Source: Streptomyces sp. 1331.2 (GTDB taxonomy: Bacteria; Actinomycetota; Actinomycetes; Streptomycetales; Streptomycetaceae). Taken from it: a stretch of DNA of 64,000 nucleotides. A program made the translations under genes and the position numbers. The stretch spans positions 2,669,001 to 2,733,000 of the forward strand of contig NZ_OBMJ01000001.1 of NCBI RefSeq assembly GCF_900199205.1. Reading direction: 5' to 3'. Positions within the stretch are counted from its first letter, which is position 1, and every line of letters begins with the position of its first letter. The notes beneath the pieces were generated by a model. The model worked only from the letters and a program-made list of their open reading frames with translations. It did no database searches and was not told the DNA's origin. This document shows, piece after piece, positions 31,319-41,089 of this stretch.

Positions 31319-32350
31319 ATGACCCCCGTGTTCGGCCACGGCCGGCTCCGGCTCTACCTGCTGAAGCTGCTGGACGAGGCCCCGCGGCACGGCTACGAGG
31401 TGATCCGCCTGCTGGAGGAGCGCTTCCAGGGCCTGTACGCCCCCTCCGCCGGCACGGTCTACCCGCGGCTGGCCAAGCTGGAGCAGGAGGGCCTGGTCGC
31501 CCACAGCACCGAGGGCGGCCGCAAGGTCTACCGGCTGACCGACGCCGGGCGGGCCGAACTCGAAGCCCGGCATGGCGAGTTGGACGAGCTGGAGGTGGAG
31601 ATCCGGGACTCCGTGGCGCAGCTCGCCGGGGCGATCCGCGAGGACGTCCGGGACAGCGCCAAGGACCTGCGCGAGGAGCTGTGGAAGGCCGCGAAGCAGG
31701 CTCCCCGCCCGGACCGTGCCCCGGACGGGGACCCGTGGGCCGGCCCCTGGGGCGACAACGAGGCCTGGCAGCGCGCCAAGGAGGAGTTCGCCCAGTTCAA
31801 GCAGCAGGCCAAGGAGCAGGCCAAGCGCGCCCGGGAGCAGGAGAAGGCCGCCAAGGCCAAGGCGAAGGCCGCCGAGGAGGAGGCCCGCCGGCTGCGCGAG
31901 CAGGCCAAGGCCTCGCGCACGGCCGCCCAGCAGGAGGCGCTGCGGATCAAGCGCCGGGTCGAGCAGCAGGTGCGCGAGCACGCCGCCAAGGGCGACTGGC
32001 CGACCGGTCTGGCCGAGGGCCTGGCCGAGCTCACCAAGGGCCTGTCCGGCCTCGCCGACGCGGCCCGCTGGGGCCAGCCGGCGGACCAGCCCGCCGACGC
32101 CGGCGAGCGGATCACCGTGACCCGGATCGACCTGGACGAGGACGCGCCCGCCACCCCGGCCGACCTGCCCTCCTGGGCGCGCACAGACCCGGCCGAGGAC
32201 CCGTCCCGCGAGCTGGAGCGGCTGCTCGACCGCTTCCGCGACCAGGTCCGCGACGCGGCCCGGGACGGCGGGGTGAGCCCGGACAAGCTCGCCGAGGCGC
32301 GCTCGGTGCTGGGCGCCGCGGGCGAACGCCTGAAGCGGCTGCTCGGCTGA
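31319..32350 (+). CDS. PadR family transcriptional regulator with long helical C-terminus
   Basis: The 343-residue protein has a PadR winged helix at residues 1-95 (LRLYLLKLLDEAPRHGYEVI, GTVYPRLAKLEQEGLV, RKVYRLTDAGRAEL). A long Lys/Glu/Ala-rich coiled coil follows (about 150-225) and a C-terminal acidic part. Usual PadR proteins are 100-180 residues, so this is a large version. It is translationally close to DUF4097 and probably binds the palindromes upstream of the operon. The coiled coil could mediate higher-order assembly. Confidence 0.88.
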   Translation: MTPVFGHGRLRLYLLKLLDEAPRHGYEVIRLLEERFQGLYAPSAGTVYPRLAKLEQEGLVAHSTEGGRKVYRLTDAGRAELEARHGELDELEVEIRDSVAQLAGAIREDVRDSAKDLREELWKAAKQAPRPDRAPDGDPWAGPWGDNEAWQRAKEEFAQFKQQAKEQAKRAREQEKAAKAKAKAAEEEARRLREQAKASRTAAQQEALRIKRRVEQQVREHAAKGDWPTGLAEGLAELTKGLSGLADAARWGQPADQPADAGERITVTRIDLDEDAPATPADLPSWARTDPAEDPSRELERLLDRFRDQVRDAARDGGVSPDKLAEARSVLGAAGERLKRLLG

Positions 32351-32387
32351 CGGCTGCTCGACTGCTCAGCCGCCGGCTGGAGGACCC

Positions 32388-32418
32388 GGCCCGGTGCTCC
32401 CGCGCGGAGCACCGGGCC
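32388..32418. terminator. Intrinsic terminator between convergent genes
   Basis: GGCCCGGTGCTCC and GGAGCACCGGGCC form a perfect 13-bp stem around CGCGC, between the PadR gene and the converging dehydrogenase gene. Confidence 0.8.
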
Positions 32419-32426
32419 CCCTCGCG

Positions 32427-33389
32427 TCAGGGGTTGAGCACGATCTTGCCGAAGACCTCGCCCTTGGCGAGCCGGGCGAAGCCGTCCCTGGCCTCGCTCA
32501 GCGGCAGCACCGAATCGATCACCGGGCGGACGCCGGTGTTGGCGCAGAACGCGAGCAGCCCGGCCAGCTCCTCCTTGGTGCCCATGGTCGAGCCGACCAC
32601 CTTGAGCTCCAGGAAGAAGATCCGGTTCAGCTCGGTGGCGCTCGGGTTGGGCCCGGAGGTGGCACCCGAGATGACGATGGTGCCGCCCGGGCGCAGCGAC
32701 TTCACCGAGTGCGACCAGGTCGCCGCGCCGACCGTCTCCATCACCGCGTCCACCCGCGCGGGCAGCCGGGCGCCGCTCTCGAAGGCGGCGTCGGCGCCGA
32801 GCTCCACCGCCCGGCGGCGCTTGGCCTCGTCCCGTCCGGTGACCCAGACCCGCAGGCCGGCCGCCTTGCCGAGGACGATCAGCGCGGTCGCCACGCCGCC
32901 GCCCGCACCCTGCACCAGGACGGTGTCACCGGGCTTGACCCCGGCGTTGGTGAACAGCATCCGGTAGGCCGTCAGCCAGGCGGTGGGCAGGCAGGCAGCC
33001 TGTTCGAAACTCAGCTCGGCGGGCTTGGGCAGCAGGTTCCAGGTGGGGACGGCCACCTGCTGGGCGAAGGTGCCCTGGTAGCGCTCGGTCAGGATGGAGC
33101 GCGGCTCGTTCGGGCCCACCCCGTGGCCGCTCTGGCCGATCACCGAGTGGATGACCACCTCGTTGCCGTCCTCGTCGACACCGGCGGCGTCGCAGCCGAG
33201 GATCATCGGCAGCTTCTCGGCGGGCAGGCCGACCCCGCGCAGCGACCACAGGTCGTGGTGGTTCAGGCTGGCGGCCCTGACCGTGACCAGGCTCCACCCG
33301 GGCCGGACCTGCGGCTCGGGGAGCTCGCCCAACTCCAGTGCGGCGAGCGGGTCGTCGGCGTCGATACGTGCGGCGTAGGCAGCAAACAT
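32427..33389 (-). CDS. Zinc-binding dehydrogenase / quinone oxidoreductase-like (MDR family)
   Basis: The 320-residue medium-chain dehydrogenase/reductase has an N-terminal GroES-like domain (SLNHHDLWSLRG) and an NAD(P)-binding Rossmann part (VLVQGAGGGVATALI, about residue 155). The structural-zinc Cys cluster of true alcohol dehydrogenases is not seen, so it is likely NADPH-dependent and acts on quinones or enones. Convergent with the PadR operon, 106 bases downstream of the malic enzyme gene. The substrate is unknown. Confidence 0.88.
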   Translation of the reverse strand: MFAAYAARIDADDPLAALELGELPEPQVRPGWSLVTVRAASLNHHDLWSLRGVGLPAEKLPMILGCDAAGVDEDGNEVVIHSVIGQSGHGVGPNEPRSILTERYQGTFAQQVAVPTWNLLPKPAELSFEQAACLPTAWLTAYRMLFTNAGVKPGDTVLVQGAGGGVATALIVLGKAAGLRVWVTGRDEAKRRRAVELGADAAFESGARLPARVDAVMETVGAATWSHSVKSLRPGGTIVISGATSGPNPSATELNRIFFLELKVVGSTMGTKEELAGLLAFCANTGVRPVIDSVLPLSEARDGFARLAKGEVFGKIVLNP

Positions 33390-33495
33390 GCCCCGGACGA
33401 TAGCCGGGACGGCCGAGGCCGGGAACCACGCGTGAGTGTGACGCGTGTCCCGGCCTCGGACCGTGGCCCCGTCCGGGGCAGATCTCGGCAGATCG

Positions 33496-34689
33496 TCAGA
33501 TCCGGGCCACGCCCTCCGCGCGGGCGGCCTCGGCGACGGCCTTGGTGACCGCCGGGGCGACCCGCTCGTCGAACGGCGAGGGGATGACCTTCTGCGGCGT
33601 CAGCTCGTCGGCCACCACGCCGGCCAGCGCCTTGGCGGCGGCCAGCTTCATGCCCTCGGTGATCCGGGAGGCCCGGACCTGCAGGGCGCCGGCGAAGATG
33701 CCCGGGAAGGCCAGCACGTTGTTGATCTGGTTCGGGAAGTCGCTGCGCCCGGTGGCCACGACCGCCGCGTACTTGTGCGCGACCTCGGGGTGGATCTCCG
33801 GGGTGGGGTTGGCCATCGCGAAGATGAAGGCGCCGTCGGCCATGGTCGCGACGACCTCCTCCGGCACGGTGCCGCCGGAGACGCCGATGAACACGTCGGC
33901 GCCGGCCAGCGCGTCGGCCAGCGAGCCCTTGACGCCGGTGCGGTTGGTCAGCGCGGCGATCTCGGCCTTGACGTCGGTGAGGTCGCCGCGGCCCTCGTAC
34001 ACCACGCCCTTGCGGTCGCAGACCGCCACGTCGCCGATGCCGGCCGCGACCAGCATCTTGGCGATGGCGATGCCGGCCGCGCCGGCGCCGGAGATGACGG
34101 CCCGCAGCGAGCCGATCTCGCGGCCGGTCACCTTCGCCGCGTTCCACAGGGCGGCGGTGGTGACGATCGCGGTGCCGTGCTGGTCGTCGTGGAAGACCGG
34201 GATGTCGAGGGCGTCCTGGAGCCGGCGCTCGATCTCGAAGCAGCGCGGGGCGGAGATGTCCTCCAGGTTGACGCCGCCGAAGGAGGGCGCCAGCCGGACG
34301 ACGGTCTCGACGATCTCGTCGACCTCGGTGCAGTCGAGCGCGATCGGCACCGCGTCCACGCCGCCGAACTGCTTGAACAGGATGGCCTTGCCCTCCATCA
34401 CGGGCAGCGAGGCCTGCGGGCCGATGTCGCCGAGGCCCAGCACCGCGGTGCCGTCGGTGACCACGGCGACGGTGTTGGCCTTCCAGGTGTAATCGTTGAC
34501 CAGCTCCGGCTGCTCGGCGATGGCCGTGCAGACGCGGGCGACACCGGGGGTGTAGGCGAGGGACAGGTCGTCCGCGTCGCGCACCGGGACGGTCGCCCGG
34601 ATCTCCATCTTGCCGCCGCGGTGGAGCGCGAAAACCGCGTCGACCGGATCGTCGGTGTCCTGGGTGCTGCTGATGATCTCCGCTGCCAC
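33496..34689 (-). CDS. NAD(P)-dependent malic enzyme
   Basis: The 397-residue short-form malic enzyme oxidatively decarboxylates malate to pyruvate, giving NAD(P)H. Family motifs are [26 protein letters not shown], the metal-binding [10 protein letters not shown], and the Rossmann stretch [17 protein letters not shown]. The start is GTG with GAAGAGG 5 bases upstream. It lacks the phosphotransacetylase domain of longer forms. It links the TCA cycle to pyruvate and lipid precursor supply. Confidence 0.95.
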   Translation of the reverse strand: MAAEIISSTQDTDDPVDAVFALHRGGKMEIRATVPVRDADDLSLAYTPGVARVCTAIAEQPELVNDYTWKANTVAVVTDGTAVLGLGDIGPQASLPVMEGKAILFKQFGGVDAVPIALDCTEVDEIVETVVRLAPSFGGVNLEDISAPRCFEIERRLQDALDIPVFHDDQHGTAIVTTAALWNAAKVTGREIGSLRAVISGAGAAGIAIAKMLVAAGIGDVAVCDRKGVVYEGRGDLTDVKAEIAALTNRTGVKGSLADALAGADVFIGVSGGTVPEEVVATMADGAFIFAMANPTPEIHPEVAHKYAAVVATGRSDFPNQINNVLAFPGIFAGALQVRASRITEGMKLAAAKALAGVVADELTPQKVIPSPFDERVAPAVTKAVAEAARAEGVARI

Positions 34690-35268
34690 GATGACCTCTT
34701 CGTCATTGTTCTGGCGAGGTGCGCGGCCGACAGGTACGACCCGTCCGGAAGCCGGAAACCGGGTACGCCGAAGCGGACCCGGGGTCGGGGTCGGGGCGCC
34801 CGTCGGGTGGCGCCCTCGGATGAGGGTTTTATGGGGTCTTCTGTTGTCCGCGTTGTGCTACCGGGCCGAGCCTAGGTCGGACAAAGGCATCGCACCTATG
34901 CCTTTTCGTCCTCGTCACGTGCGGTTCATCGCCGTGCTGTCGCGTCACAGGGGCCCGGCGTCGGAAGCGCCGGGCTCCGGCGGCGGCAACGGCTTGAGCG
35001 CACGCGCACCCGCAGGTGTGAACGCAGACCCGAAGGGGATTCGGCACTCCGGATACGGAGCCGCGTGAGGACTTCCGTTCCCGAGAACCCGAGCCTGTCG
35101 GGGCTCGTCGGTCTGGTTCGAGCGTTCGGGGGTCACCCGGTACCGAATTCTGACACACCCGCCGCCGGGCCCGGCAGGGCGGGATGGCAGGATCGCTTGT
35201 CCGCCATGTGGCGTACACCCGCACGACACGTGGCGACCGCACGTCCCTCCCCAACAGGAGCAGCCCTC
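34690..35268. other. Divergent intergenic region, malic enzyme gene and amino acid binding-protein gene
   Basis: This 579-base region carries both promoters. I see a short GGGGTC repeat at 34781-34797 and an AT-richer patch at 34823-34860. There is no convincing small gene, RNA or operator. Confidence 0.4.
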
Positions 35269-36198
35269 ATGCCTCACCCCCTCCCCGCCCGCCGTCCGGC
35301 CCTGGCCGGAGCCGTCCTGGCCACCGCCGGAGCCCTGCTGCTGACCGGCTGCAGCGGTGGCGGGCAGGCCGCCCCGACCGACCCGGTCAAGGACGTCCGC
35401 GACAAGCTGCCGAAGGCCCAGCGCACGGCCGGGGTGCTGCGGATCGGGATGGACGTCAACTACGCCCCGGTGGAGTTCCGCGGCCCGGACGGCAAGCCGA
35501 CCGGCCTCGACCCGGACCTCGCCACCGCCCTGGGCAAGATCCTCGACGTGCGGGTGGAGTTCGTCGACACGCCGTTCGACAAGCTGATACCGAACCTGCA
35601 GGGCAAGCAGTACGACGTGGCCATGTCGGCGATCAGCGACATCCGCCAGCGCCGCGAGGGCACCCCGGCGGCGGACGGCAACCCGGCCGTCCCCGGCGTG
35701 GACTTCGTGGACTACTTCATCGCCGGCACCTCGATCGTCGTCCCGAAGGGCAACCCCAAGGGGATCAAGACCCTGGACGACCTGTGCGGCAAGACCATCG
35801 CGTTCCAGCAGGGCACCAACCAGGACGAGATCGCCACCCGCCAGGTGGCGGTCTGCGCCCGCACCGGCCGCCAGTTGACCACGCACAAGCTGGACAGCGA
35901 CGCCAAGGCGCTGGCCGAGGTCGCCTCCGGCGTCGCCGCGGCCGGCCTGAACGACTTCCCGGTGGCCGCCTTCGCGGCGAAGAGCACCGACGGCGGCACC
36001 CGCTTCGAGGTGACCGGCGGGCAGTCCACCTCCAACCCGTACGGGATCGCGGTGCGCAAGAGCGACACCGAGCTGCGGGACGCCCTGGCCAAGGCGGTCG
36101 ACCAGCTGATCCGCAGCGGCGAGTACGACAAGGTCCTCGCCAAGTGGAACGTGAGCGCCGGTGCGGCGCAGAACGCGGTGGTCAACGGGGGCATCTGA
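35269..36198 (+). CDS. Polar amino acid ABC transporter binding lipoprotein (family 3), first copy
   Basis: The 309-residue protein has a lipoprotein signal ending LLLTGC (Cys28). The family-3 binding fold follows: RIGMDVNYAPVEF, TGLDPDLATALGKIL, and AMSAISDIRQRR. It captures an amino acid outside the membrane and delivers it to the permease. AGGAG is 8 bases before the ATG. It has its own gap of 320 bases to the next binding-protein gene, so it may be regulated separately. The ligand is unknown. Confidence 0.9.
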   Translation: MPHPLPARRPALAGAVLATAGALLLTGCSGGGQAAPTDPVKDVRDKLPKAQRTAGVLRIGMDVNYAPVEFRGPDGKPTGLDPDLATALGKILDVRVEFVDTPFDKLIPNLQGKQYDVAMSAISDIRQRREGTPAADGNPAVPGVDFVDYFIAGTSIVVPKGNPKGIKTLDDLCGKTIAFQQGTNQDEIATRQVAVCARTGRQLTTHKLDSDAKALAEVASGVAAAGLNDFPVAAFAAKSTDGGTRFEVTGGQSTSNPYGIAVRKSDTELRDALAKAVDQLIRSGEYDKVLAKWNVSAGAAQNAVVNGGI

Positions 36199-36518
36199 GC
36201 GGGCGGGCGGCGGGCCTCCGGGCGGAGCACAGAGGGATCTGGATACTTATGCGGAGGGTGACAGGGAGCCGGAATCAGTCCGAATAGCGGACAGTGTGAC
36301 CCCTTGTTATCCGATTTTGATCTGGATGAGGGTCACCTGACCGTCCTCAGATGGCAGGATTCCCCCCATCTCGGATCGAGCCGGCCACTGGTCGAGGCGG
36401 TTCGACCACGTCCACCTCGGCGGAGGGTGGCGAACGCGGTACTCGTAAGACCCTGGGCGTTCCCGGCGTCCAGGCACTGCAGAGCCCGGCCTTTCTCTCC
36501 CAGGAGGAGATCCCCCTC
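36199..36518. other. Intergenic region between the two binding-protein genes
   Basis: The 320 bases include an AT-rich promoter-like patch around 36300-36330 and a clear AGGAGGAG ribosome site at the end. A separate promoter for the second binding protein is likely, but I cannot assign hexamers with confidence. No hairpin terminator stands out. Confidence 0.4.
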
Positions 36519-37445
36519 ATGACCGCCCGTACCAAGCGCAACCGGCTCTTCGCGGCCGGTGTGGTCGCCGCCTCCGTGTCCCTCGTGCTGACCGGTTGCA
36601 GCAGCAGCAAGAGCGAGGGTGGCGGCGCCCCGAACGCCTCCGCGACCGTCAACGAGGTCAAGGCCGACCCCAAGCTGACCGCACTCGTCCCGGACGACAT
36701 CAAGTCGGCCGGCAAGCTCGTGGTCGGCGCGGACGCCTCGTACGCGCCGGACGAGTTCAAGGACGACAGCGGCAAGATCATCGGCATGGACGTCGACCTG
36801 GCCGCCGCCATCGCCAAGAAGCTCGGCCTCACCGCCGAGGTCCAGGACTCCGGCTTCACCGCGATCATCCCGGGCATCCAGTCGAACAAGTTCCAGCTCG
36901 GGATGTCGTCCTTCACGGACAACAAGGAGCGCGAGCAGATCGTCGACATGGTGACCTACTTCAACTCCGGCAGCGCCATCGCCGTGAAGAAGGGCAACCC
37001 GGAGAAGATCGACCCGAAGGACCTCTGCGGCAAGAAGGTCGCCGTCCAGACCGGCACCACCCAGGCCGACGAGATCAAGGACACCCGCAACCCGGACTGC
37101 ACCAAGGCCGGCAAGCCGGGCGTCCAGAACGACGGCGACAAGTTCGACCTGCAGACCGACGTCACCAACGCCGTCGTCTCCGGCCGCGACCAGGCCATGA
37201 TGGCCGACTCCCAGGTCGTCGACTACGCGATCAAGCAATCCGGCGGCCAGCTGGAGAAGGTCGGCGACACCTACGGCGTGGCCCCCTACGGCATCGCCCT
37301 GGCGAAGGGCTCCAAGCTCACCCCGGCCGTCCAGGCCGCCGTCCAGTCGCTGATCGACGACGGCACCTACAAGCAGATCCTCACCAAGTGGGGCGTCGAG
37401 GCCGGAGCCATCGACAAGTCGACCGTCAACGGCGCCGTCAGCTGA
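36519..37445 (+). CDS. Polar amino acid ABC transporter binding lipoprotein (family 3), second copy
   Basis: This 308-residue lipoprotein has a signal ending LVLTGC (Cys27) and a family-3 fold: LVVGADASYAPDEF, GMDVDLAAAIAKKLG, and GMSSFTDNKEREQIVDMV. It is followed 37 bases later by the permease and ATPase genes and so is the main binding protein of this importer. It is divergent in sequence from the first copy, so the two probably recognise different ligands. Confidence 0.92.
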   Translation: MTARTKRNRLFAAGVVAASVSLVLTGCSSSKSEGGGAPNASATVNEVKADPKLTALVPDDIKSAGKLVVGADASYAPDEFKDDSGKIIGMDVDLAAAIAKKLGLTAEVQDSGFTAIIPGIQSNKFQLGMSSFTDNKEREQIVDMVTYFNSGSAIAVKKGNPEKIDPKDLCGKKVAVQTGTTQADEIKDTRNPDCTKAGKPGVQNDGDKFDLQTDVTNAVVSGRDQAMMADSQVVDYAIKQSGGQLEKVGDTYGVAPYGIALAKGSKLTPAVQAAVQSLIDDGTYKQILTKWGVEAGAIDKSTVNGAVS

Positions 37446-37482
37446 CCCCTCGTCTGCTTCATCTCTCCCCCGAGGCCACACC

Positions 37483-38457
37483 GTGAACTCTTTGGACAAG
37501 GGGACGCCGGAGAAGGGACGGCCTGAGACCATCAAGGCCGTCCCGGTCCGCCACCCCGGACGCTGGGTGGGCGCCGTCGTCATCGCCCTGCTCGCAGCCA
37601 TGCTGTTGAGCGCCCTCTTCACCAACCCCGCTTTCAAGTGGGACATCGTCGGGCAGTACCTGTTCCACGACAGCATCGTGCACGGCATGGTCGTGACGCT
37701 GGAGCTGACCGCGCTCTCCATGCTCATGGGTGTGGTCGGCGGCATCATCCTCGCGGTGATGCGGCTCTCCCCGAACCCGCTGCTCTCCGGCACCGCCTGG
37801 GTCTACATCTGGGTCTTCCGCGGCACCCCGGTGCTGGTGCAGCTGGTGTTCTGGAACTTCCTCGGCCTGATCTGGGCCAAGCTCTCGATCGGCGTCCCCT
37901 GGGGCCCCGAGTTCTGGTCCGAGTCCACCAACGTCCTGATCCCGACCTTCGTCGCCGCGCTGCTGGGCCTGGGCCTCAACGAGGCCGCCTACATGGCGGA
38001 GATCGTCCGCGGCGGCATCCAGTCGGTGGACGAGGGCCAGACCGAGGCCGCCCACGCGCTCGGCATGAGCCGGTTCCAGACCATGCGGCGGATCGTCCTG
38101 CCGCAGGCCATGCGGGTGATCATCCCGCCGACCGGCAACGAGACCATCTCGATGCTGAAGACCACCTCGCTGGTCTCGGTCATCTCCCTGGAGGAGATCT
38201 TCCGGGCCGGCCAGGTCATCTACTCTCGGAACTACCAGAACATCCCGCTGCTGATCGTGGTCAGCCTCTGGTACCTGTTCTTCACCTCGGTACTGACCAT
38301 CGGCCAGTACTACATCGAGCGCCACTACGCCCGAGGCTCCAACCGCACCCTCCCGCCCACCCCGCTGCAGCGGCTGCGGGGCCTGTTCGCCGGGAAGCCC
38401 GCCCCGAAGACCGAGCACGACGTGGTCCCGGGGCTTGAGGGAGGTGGTCACGTATGA
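37483..38457 (+). CDS. Polar amino acid ABC transporter permease
   Basis: The 324-residue inner-membrane protein has an N-terminal cytoplasmic extension (about 28 residues), then several membrane helices and the EAA loop ([19 protein letters not shown]) that contacts the ATPase. GTG start. Its end overlaps the ATPase ATG by 4 bases. As no partner permease gene is present, it probably forms a homodimer. It closely resembles the permease at 1.5 kb. Confidence 0.93.
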   Translation: MNSLDKGTPEKGRPETIKAVPVRHPGRWVGAVVIALLAAMLLSALFTNPAFKWDIVGQYLFHDSIVHGMVVTLELTALSMLMGVVGGIILAVMRLSPNPLLSGTAWVYIWVFRGTPVLVQLVFWNFLGLIWAKLSIGVPWGPEFWSESTNVLIPTFVAALLGLGLNEAAYMAEIVRGGIQSVDEGQTEAAHALGMSRFQTMRRIVLPQAMRVIIPPTGNETISMLKTTSLVSVISLEEIFRAGQVIYSRNYQNIPLLIVVSLWYLFFTSVLTIGQYYIERHYARGSNRTLPPTPLQRLRGLFAGKPAPKTEHDVVPGLEGGGHV

Positions 38458-39257
38458 CCGATCTGACCAAGGACCCCGCCGGCTCCGCCGCCTCCGCCGA
38501 GCCGATGGTCCGCGCCGAGAACGTGCACAAGTCCTACGGCCTGGTCGAGGTGCTCAAGGGCATCGACCTGGAGGTCAGGCAGGGCGAGGTGTTCTGCCTG
38601 ATCGGCCCGTCCGGCTCCGGCAAGTCGACCTTCCTGCGGTGCATCAACCACCTGGAGAAGATCAACGGCGGCCGCCTCTGGGTGGACGGCGAGCTGGTCG
38701 GCTACCGCCAGAAGGGCGACAAGCTCCACGAGCTCAAGGACCGCGAGGTCGCCCTGAAGCGGCGCGACATCGGCATGGTGTTCCAGCGCTTCAACCTGTT
38801 CCCGCACATGACGGCCATGGAGAACGTCATCGAGGCGCCGGTCCAGGTCAAGGGCGAGAGCAAGGCCGACGCCCGCGAGCGCGCGATGGCCCTGCTGGAG
38901 CGGGTCGGCCTCGCCGACAAGGCGAAGAACTACCCCTCCCAGCTCTCCGGCGGCCAGCAGCAGCGCGTCGCGATCGCCCGCGCCCTGGCCATGAAGCCCA
39001 AGCTGATGCTCTTCGACGAGCCCACCTCGGCGCTCGACCCGGAGCTGGTCGGCGACGTCCTCGACGTCATGCGCGGCCTCGCCGAGGAGGGCATGACCAT
39101 GGTGGTCGTCACCCACGAGATGGGCTTCGCCCGCGAGGTCGGCGACGCGCTGGTGTTCATGGACGGCGGTGTGGTCGTCGAATCGGGCAACCCCCGCGAG
39201 GTGCTCACCGACCCCCAGCACGAGCGCACCAAGGCCTTCCTCTCCAAGGTGCTCTGA
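38454..39257 (+). CDS. Polar amino acid ABC transporter ATP-binding protein
   Basis: The 267-residue ATPase has Walker [10 protein letters not shown] (about residue 52), the Q-loop [12 protein letters not shown], signature [15 protein letters not shown], and Walker [15 protein letters not shown]. It couples ATP hydrolysis to amino acid import. The first 18 residues before [12 protein letters not shown] are variable, so a start further in is possible. The overlap with the permease supports the chosen ATG. Confidence 0.95.
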   Translation: MTDLTKDPAGSAASAEPMVRAENVHKSYGLVEVLKGIDLEVRQGEVFCLIGPSGSGKSTFLRCINHLEKINGGRLWVDGELVGYRQKGDKLHELKDREVALKRRDIGMVFQRFNLFPHMTAMENVIEAPVQVKGESKADARERAMALLERVGLADKAKNYPSQLSGGQQQRVAIARALAMKPKLMLFDEPTSALDPELVGDVLDVMRGLAEEGMTMVVVTHEMGFAREVGDALVFMDGGVVVESGNPREVLTDPQHERTKAFLSKVL

Positions 39258-39269
39258 CCCCGTACCGTC

Positions 39270-39300
39270 GGCGCCCGGCAGGTTCTGCCTGCCGGGCGCC
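39270..39300 (+). terminator. Intrinsic terminator of the amino acid importer operon
   Basis: GGCGCCCGGCAGG pairs with CCTGCCGGGCGCC, a perfect 13-bp stem with a 5-base loop, 13 bases after the ATPase stop. Confidence 0.82.
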
Positions 39301-39369
39301 GCCGTTTGCCCCGTCCGGGTAATAGGCTGGAAGCAGTCAGCCCGTTACCGATCTTCTGGAAGGACCGCC

Positions 39370-39963
39370 GTGGAGCTCGCCTCGTACGCCGACCTCGCCG
39401 TTCGGCTGGTCAACACCGAGGAGCCCGAGCGCGGCACCGACACGCTGACCTCCGTGGACGCGGTGCGCGCCCTGTTCTCCGACTCCGCGCGGGCCGCCGC
39501 GCTCGCCGACGAGTCCGACCTGCCCCGGCTGCGGGCCGTGCGGACCAGGCTGCGCGGGGTCTTCGAGGCCGCCGCCGAGGGGGACGAGGTCCGGGGCGTC
39601 GACCTGCTGAACAGCCTGCTGATGGAGTTCCCCGTCAGCCCGCTGGTCTCCGGGCACGACTACCTGGACGCCGCCGGGCGGCCGCGCTGGCACCTGCACC
39701 TGGCCGACAACTCGGCCACCGCCACCGCGCACTTCAGCGCCGTCGCCTGCATGGGCCTGGCCGTCCACCTGACCGAGCTGGGCGCCGACCGGCTCGGCAT
39801 CTGCCAGGCCGCGCCCTGCCGCAACGCCTACCTGGACACCTCGACCAACCGCTCCCGCCGCTACTGCTCGGACCGCTGCGCGACCCGGGCCAACGTGGCC
39901 GCCTACCGGGCCCGCAAGCGCCAGGAGGCGGAGGCCGCGCTGGGCGGCGGGGCCGGGGCGTAG
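39370..39963 (+). CDS. CGNR zinc-finger (ABATE-type) protein
   Basis: The 197-residue protein has an N-terminal ABATE domain (about residues 1-145) that binds stress-related ligands. A C-terminal CGNR zinc finger follows, with cysteines in RLGICQAAPCRNAYLD and RRYCSDRC. Members are thought to act as transcription regulators. The start is GTG with GGAAGG upstream. It ends 3 bases from the end of the convergent sodX gene. The target is unknown. Confidence 0.88.
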   Translation: MELASYADLAVRLVNTEEPERGTDTLTSVDAVRALFSDSARAAALADESDLPRLRAVRTRLRGVFEAAAEGDEVRGVDLLNSLLMEFPVSPLVSGHDYLDAAGRPRWHLHLADNSATATAHFSAVACMGLAVHLTELGADRLGICQAAPCRNAYLDTSTNRSRRYCSDRCATRANVAAYRARKRQEAEAALGGGAGA

Positions 39964-39966
39964 CGG

Positions 39967-40419
39967 CTAGACCTCCTCGACCCAGGCGCCGAGGCGGCGG
40001 GCCAGGCCCGGCATCCGGGCCAGCCGGGGGGTGAGCAGCAGCCGCTCCAGCCGGCGGCCCGGCGCCAGCCAGGCCGGGCGCGGACGCAGCCGCAGCAGCA
40101 CCCGGCCGAGCACCAGCTCGTCCGGGACCGCGCCGAAGCTGCGGCTGTCGCTGTCCACCGGGCGGTTGTCGGAGAGCATCCACCAGCCGCCGGCCCGGCG
40201 TTCGGCGGCCCGCTTCACCACCAGCAGGTCCTGCTGGAAGGGGTGACGGAAGAGCACCACCGCGCCCCGCCGGATCGGCGCGCCGTAGCGGACCAGCAGC
40301 TGGTCGCCCTCGCGCAGGGTCGGGACCATCGACCGGCCCGCCACGTCGACCAGCCCGAACGGCAGCGTGCCGCCCCGGCCCGCTTGTTCCGCGCCCCCGG
40401 GTTCCGTGCTCCGCGCCAC
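39967..40419 (-). CDS. sodX: NiSOD maturation protease SodX (S26 signal peptidase family)
   Basis: The 150-residue S26 protease has the Ser/Lys dyad: Ser30 in GRSMVPTLREGDQ and Lys69 in LLVVKRA. LSDNRPVDSDSRSFG is the box D/E region. No obvious N-terminal membrane anchor is present. SodX removes the NiSOD N-terminal leader so that His1 and the two Cys can bind nickel. It is divergent from sodN, the standard pairing in streptomycetes. GTG at 40419 is chosen because a GGAGGAGG site precedes it. Confidence 0.87.
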   Translation of the reverse strand: MARSTEPGGAEQAGRGGTLPFGLVDVAGRSMVPTLREGDQLLVRYGAPIRRGAVVLFRHPFQQDLLVVKRAAERRAGGWWMLSDNRPVDSDSRSFGAVPDELVLGRVLLRLRPRPAWLAPGRRLERLLLTPRLARMPGLARRLGAWVEEV

Positions 40420-40596
40420 GACTCCTCCTCCGCACCGGTCCGCACCCAGTCTGCCGTACGGGCCGTCACCTGTTCGATGTCCGGATTCGGCCGGTTCACG
40501 GTCCGTCTTTCGCCCTAGGCCCACCGCCCGATCGCGAAACCGTGGGGGTGGAAGGGTAATCTCGGGCGCGGGAAGACGATCTAAGGAAGGACTCCC

Positions 40597-40992
40597 ATGT
40601 TCTCTCGTCTGTTTGCACCGCGTGCCACCGCTCACGCCCACTGCGACCTGCCCTGCGGCGTCTACGACCCCGCGCAGGCCAAGCTGGAGGCCGAGTCGGT
40701 CAAGGCCACCCAGGAGAAGTACCAGGCCAACGAGGACCCGCACTTCCGCGCCCGCGCCATCATCATCAAGGAGCAGCGCGCCGAGGCCGTCAAGCACCAC
40801 ATCTCGGTGCTGTGGAGCGACTACTTCAAGGCCCCGCACTTCGAGAAGTACCCGCAGCTGCACCAGCTGATCAACGACACCCTGAAGGCCGCCTCGGCCG
40901 CCAAGGCGTCCACCGACCCGGCCACCGGCCAGGCCCTGCTGGACCTGATCGCCGAGGTCGACAAGATCTTCTGGGAGACCAAGCAGGCCTGA
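40597..40992 (+). CDS. sodN: Nickel superoxide dismutase SodN
   Basis: This 131-residue precursor has a 14-residue leader, MFSRLFAPRATAHA. After cleavage the mature protein begins HCDLPCGVYDP, the nickel hook, with ligands His1, Cys2 and Cys6. The rest forms the four-helix bundle of a hexameric enzyme that dismutates superoxide. AAGGAAGG precedes the ATG. SodX is encoded divergently. NiSOD in streptomycetes is made when nickel is plentiful. Confidence 0.97.
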   Translation: MFSRLFAPRATAHAHCDLPCGVYDPAQAKLEAESVKATQEKYQANEDPHFRARAIIIKEQRAEAVKHHISVLWSDYFKAPHFEKYPQLHQLINDTLKAASAAKASTDPATGQALLDLIAEVDKIFWETKQA

Positions 40993-41010
40993 GCCTGACG
41001 CGTCGCCACC

Positions 41011-41048
41011 CGACCGCCCCCGTCCGCACCGCCGGACGGGGGCGGTCG
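41011..41048 (+). terminator. Intrinsic terminator after sodN
   Basis: CGACCGCCCCCGTCCG and its complement give a perfect 16-bp stem with a 6-base loop, 18 bases after the stop. Confidence 0.85.
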
Positions 41049-41089
41049 TGCGTTCACGTCCGGTCGCGTCCGCCCCGACCACGGTAAGG

